DNA of 64,000 bases from DATAGZ01 sp036263455 (GTDB lineage Bacteria; Pseudomonadota; Alphaproteobacteria; Dongiales; Dongiaceae). The position numbers and the translations under genes were made by a program. The notes below the pieces were generated by a model. It was not told where the DNA came from, did not search any database, and worked only from the letters and a program-made list of their open reading frames with translations. Below, piece by piece: positions 61,766 to 64,000 of the stretch. Every line of letters starts with the position of its first letter. Position 1 is the stretch's first letter. Where the stretch lies: contig DATAGZ010000017.1 of NCBI GenBank assembly GCA_036263455.1, positions 208,177 through 272,176 on the forward strand. Reading direction: 5' to 3'.

Positions 61766-63841
61766 ATGGCGCGCACCACCCCCATCGAGCGATACCGCAA
61801 TATCGGCATCATGGCCCACATCGATGCCGGCAAGACCACCACGACCGAGCGCATCCTCTATTATACTGGCCGTTCCTATAAGATCGGCGAGGTCCATGAG
61901 GGCACGGCCACCATGGATTGGATGGAGCAGGAACAGGAGCGCGGCATCACCATCACCTCGGCCGCCACGACGTGTTTCTGGCGCGACCATCGCGTCAATA
62001 TCATCGACACGCCCGGTCACGTCGATTTCACCATCGAAGTCGAGCGCAGCCTGCGTGTCCTCGATGGCGCGGTGACGGTGTTCGACGCGGTTGCCGGTGT
62101 CGAGCCGCAGTCGGAGACGGTGTGGCGTCAGGCCGACAAGTATGGCGTGCCGCGCATTTGCTTCGTGAACAAGATGGATCGGATCGGTGCGAATTTTCCG
62201 CGCTGCGTCGATATGATCAAGGAACGCCTGGGTGCCAAGCCCATGGTGATCCAGTTGCCGATCGGGGTCGAGAGCGATTTTGTCGGGATCGTCGATCTGG
62301 TCGCGATGAAGGCCTTCACTTGGAAAGATGAAACGCTCGGCGCGGAATTCGTCGAGGGCGAGATCCCAGCCGCGATGAAGGACGAGGCCGAGGCGCTGCA
62401 CCATACGCTGGTCGAGATGGCGGTCGAGCTTGATGAGAAGGCGCTCGAAGCCTATCTCGAGGGCAAGCAGCCGGACGTCGAGACGCTCAAGAAGCTCATC
62501 CGCAAGGGCACGGTCACGAGCGCCTTCGTGCCGGTCCTGTGCGGTTCTGCCTTCAAGAACAAAGGCGTGCAGCCGATGCTGGACGCGGTGGTAGATTTCC
62601 TGCCTTCGCCGCTCGATCTGCCGCCGGTCGAAGGCCACAAGGTCGACAGCGAAGAGAAGGATGTCCGCATTTCCTCGGACGATGCGCCTTTCTCGGGTCT
62701 GGCCTTCAAGATCATGACCGATCCCTTCGTGGGCTCGTTGACCTTCGTGCGCATCTATTCCGGCGTGCTCAATTCAGCGACCCAGGTGCTGAACACGGTC
62801 AAGGACGAGAAAGAGCGGGTCGGCCGCATGCTGCTCATGCATGCCAACTCGCGCGAGGATATCAAGGAAGCGCGCGCGGGCGATATCGTGGCGCTGGCCG
62901 GTCTCAAAAATACTACGACCGGCGATACGCTGTGCGCGCCCGACCATCCGATCGTGCTCGAGCGGATGGAATTTCCCGATCCGGTCATCGAAGTGGCGGT
63001 CGAACCCAAGACCAAGGCCGATCAGGAGAAGATGGGCGTCGCCCTTAACCGCCTAGCGCAGGAAGACCCATCTTTCCGTGTGTCGGTCGATCACGAATCC
63101 GGCCAGACGATCATCAAGGGCATGGGCGAACTGCATCTCGAGATCATCGTCGATCGCATGAAGCGCGAGTTCAAGGTCGAGGCCAATGTTGGCGCGCCCC
63201 AGGTCGCTTATCGCGAGACGATCACCAAGGCGCTCGAATGGGATTATACGCATAAGAAGCAGACGGGCGGCTCCGGCCAGTTCGCGCGCGTCAAGATCCA
63301 GTTCCAGCCGATGGAGCCGGGCTTCGGATTCGCCTTCGAGAATGAAGTGGTTGGCGGTGCCGTCCCTCGGGAATACGTCCCGGGCGTGGAAAAGGGCTTG
63401 AAGGCCGCCAAGGAAACCGGCGTTATCGCGGGCTTCCCGGTGATCGATTTCAAGGCGGTTCTGGTCGATGGTGCCTACCACGACGTCGATTCCAACGTGC
63501 TGACCTTCGACATCGCGGCGCGGGCCTGTTTCCGCGAGGCGATGCCCAAGGCGGGGCCGAAGCTGCTCGAACCGATCATGAAGGTCGAGGTGGTGACGCC
63601 CGAGGATTATATGGGCGATGTCATCGGCGATCTCAATTCCCGGCGCGGCCAAGTCCAGGGGATGGACAGCCGGGGCAATGCGCGGGTGATCACGGCTTTC
63701 GTGCCGCTCGCCAACATGTTCGGCTATGTAAACAATCTGCGCTCGATGAGTCAGGGTCGCGCGCAATACAGCATGCTGTTCGATCATTACGAGCAGGTGC
63801 CTCAGGCGGTTGCGGACGAAGTCCGCGCCAAGTTGGCGTAA
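61766..63841 (+). CDS. fusA: Elongation factor G
   Basis: 691 residues; GTPase that drives ribosomal translocation. G1 AHIDAGKTTTT, switch EQERGITITSAATT, DTPGHVDF, NKMDR, then domains II-V (GMGELHLEI, GGAVPREYVPGVEKG). Full length. Codon choice is typical of the window (Thr mostly ACC, Gly mostly GGC). Confidence 0.98.
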   Translation: MARTTPIERYRNIGIMAHIDAGKTTTTERILYYTGRSYKIGEVHEGTATMDWMEQEQERGITITSAATTCFWRDHRVNIIDTPGHVDFTIEVERSLRVLDGAVTVFDAVAGVEPQSETVWRQADKYGVPRICFVNKMDRIGANFPRCVDMIKERLGAKPMVIQLPIGVESDFVGIVDLVAMKAFTWKDETLGAEFVEGEIPAAMKDEAEALHHTLVEMAVELDEKALEAYLEGKQPDVETLKKLIRKGTVTSAFVPVLCGSAFKNKGVQPMLDAVVDFLPSPLDLPPVEGHKVDSEEKDVRISSDDAPFSGLAFKIMTDPFVGSLTFVRIYSGVLNSATQVLNTVKDEKERVGRMLLMHANSREDIKEARAGDIVALAGLKNTTTGDTLCAPDHPIVLERMEFPDPVIEVAVEPKTKADQEKMGVALNRLAQEDPSFRVSVDHESGQTIIKGMGELHLEIIVDRMKREFKVEANVGAPQVAYRETITKALEWDYTHKKQTGGSGQFARVKIQFQPMEPGFGFAFENEVVGGAVPREYVPGVEKGLKAAKETGVIAGFPVIDFKAVLVDGAYHDVDSNVLTFDIAARACFREAMPKAGPKLLEPIMKVEVVTPEDYMGDVIGDLNSRRGQVQGMDSRGNARVITAFVPLANMFGYVNNLRSMSQGRAQYSMLFDHYEQVPQAVADEVRAKLA

Positions 63842-63859
63842 GCGGAGAGAAGAGGATCT

Positions 63860-64000
63860 ATGTCTAAGGCGAAATTTGAGCGGACGAAGCCGCACTGCAA
63901 TGTGGGGACGATTGGTCACGTTGACCATGGGAAGACGTCTTTGACGGCGGCGATCACGAAGGTTTTGGCGGAGACGGGTGGTGCGACGTTCACGGCCTAC
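63860..64000 (+). CDS. tuf: Elongation factor Tu, 3' end outside the window
   Basis: First 47 codons: MSKAKFERTKPHCNVGTIGHVDHGKTSL with the G1 motif GHVDHGKT. Cut by the window end. All eight Thr codons are ACG, no Gly codon is GGC, and both Leu codons are TTG, which contrasts sharply with fusA 20 bases upstream. Confidence 0.97.
   Translation, partial: MSKAKFERTKPHCNVGTIGHVDHGKTSLTAAITKVLAETGGATFTAY

Overview
The window reads as a chromosomal segment of an alphaproteobacterium, GC-rich and free of insertion sequences, phage genes and CRISPR arrays. The class call rests on gcrA, a chpT-type histidine phosphotransferase, a DUF2794 gene, a K+-independent H+-pyrophosphatase, and the order aroA-cmk-rpsA-ihfB. 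A Rhodospirillales-like lineage is my best guess, but I cannot prove the family.

Layout. 1-8.5 kb: the 3' part of a RACo-like (DUF4445) corrinoid-activase gene, then minus-strand acyl-CoA metabolism: an acyl-CoA dehydrogenase, DUF1272-RidA-SDR with overlapping ends, and EamA transporter-maeB-isovaleryl-CoA dehydrogenase with 4-nt overlaps. 8.7-12.5 kb: a KTSC/plasmid-stabilization-like fused frame, an orphan secreted protein with a clear terminator, and a GlxA-type regulator divergent from a double-GFA gene and tusA. 12.6-15.4 kb: terC-dctQ-dctM, a TRAP permease pair without a binding protein. 15.7-22.6 kb: hppA, then a sugar-type ABC importer ending in a cyclase-family gene. 22.6-26.8 kb: aroA-cmk-rpsA-ihfB. 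26.9-32 kb: NAD-linked formate dehydrogenase (fused NuoE/NuoF-type subunit plus molybdenum subunit), coupled to a creatininase-family hydrolase. 32-38.4 kb: chpT-cheA-cheW-cheY-cheB-cheR. 38.5-42.5 kb: a Spy-like protein, pyrE with a thioredoxin-NHL gene, and two tandem GSTs. 42.5-48.9 kb: tRNA-Ser(GCT), an ABC exporter, rfbCBDA and thyX. 48.9-52.2 kb: yfgM-like, bamB and der. 52.3-56.2 kb: an RTX-repeat protein, a lipoprotein, DUF2794 and gcrA. 56.5-60.6 kb: rpsF-rpsR-rplI, a GST, a DUF4139 protein and another GST. 60.9-64 kb: the str operon rpsL-rpsG-fusA-tuf, with tuf cut by the window end.

The most striking item is CheA. Between its phosphotransfer and dimerization regions lies a segment of about 117 residues that matches group 1 truncated hemoglobins almost without gaps, yet has glutamine where the proximal heme histidine should be. 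The operon is led by a ChpT-like gene, which invites the idea that chemotaxis and CtrA-type cell-cycle phosphorelay are linked here. A second theme is one-carbon chemistry: a RACo-like activase, GFA-domain protein, formate dehydrogenase, and two hydrolase families (creatininase-like, cyclase-like) that in known members can release formate from formamides. That link is inference from family knowledge and gene coupling.
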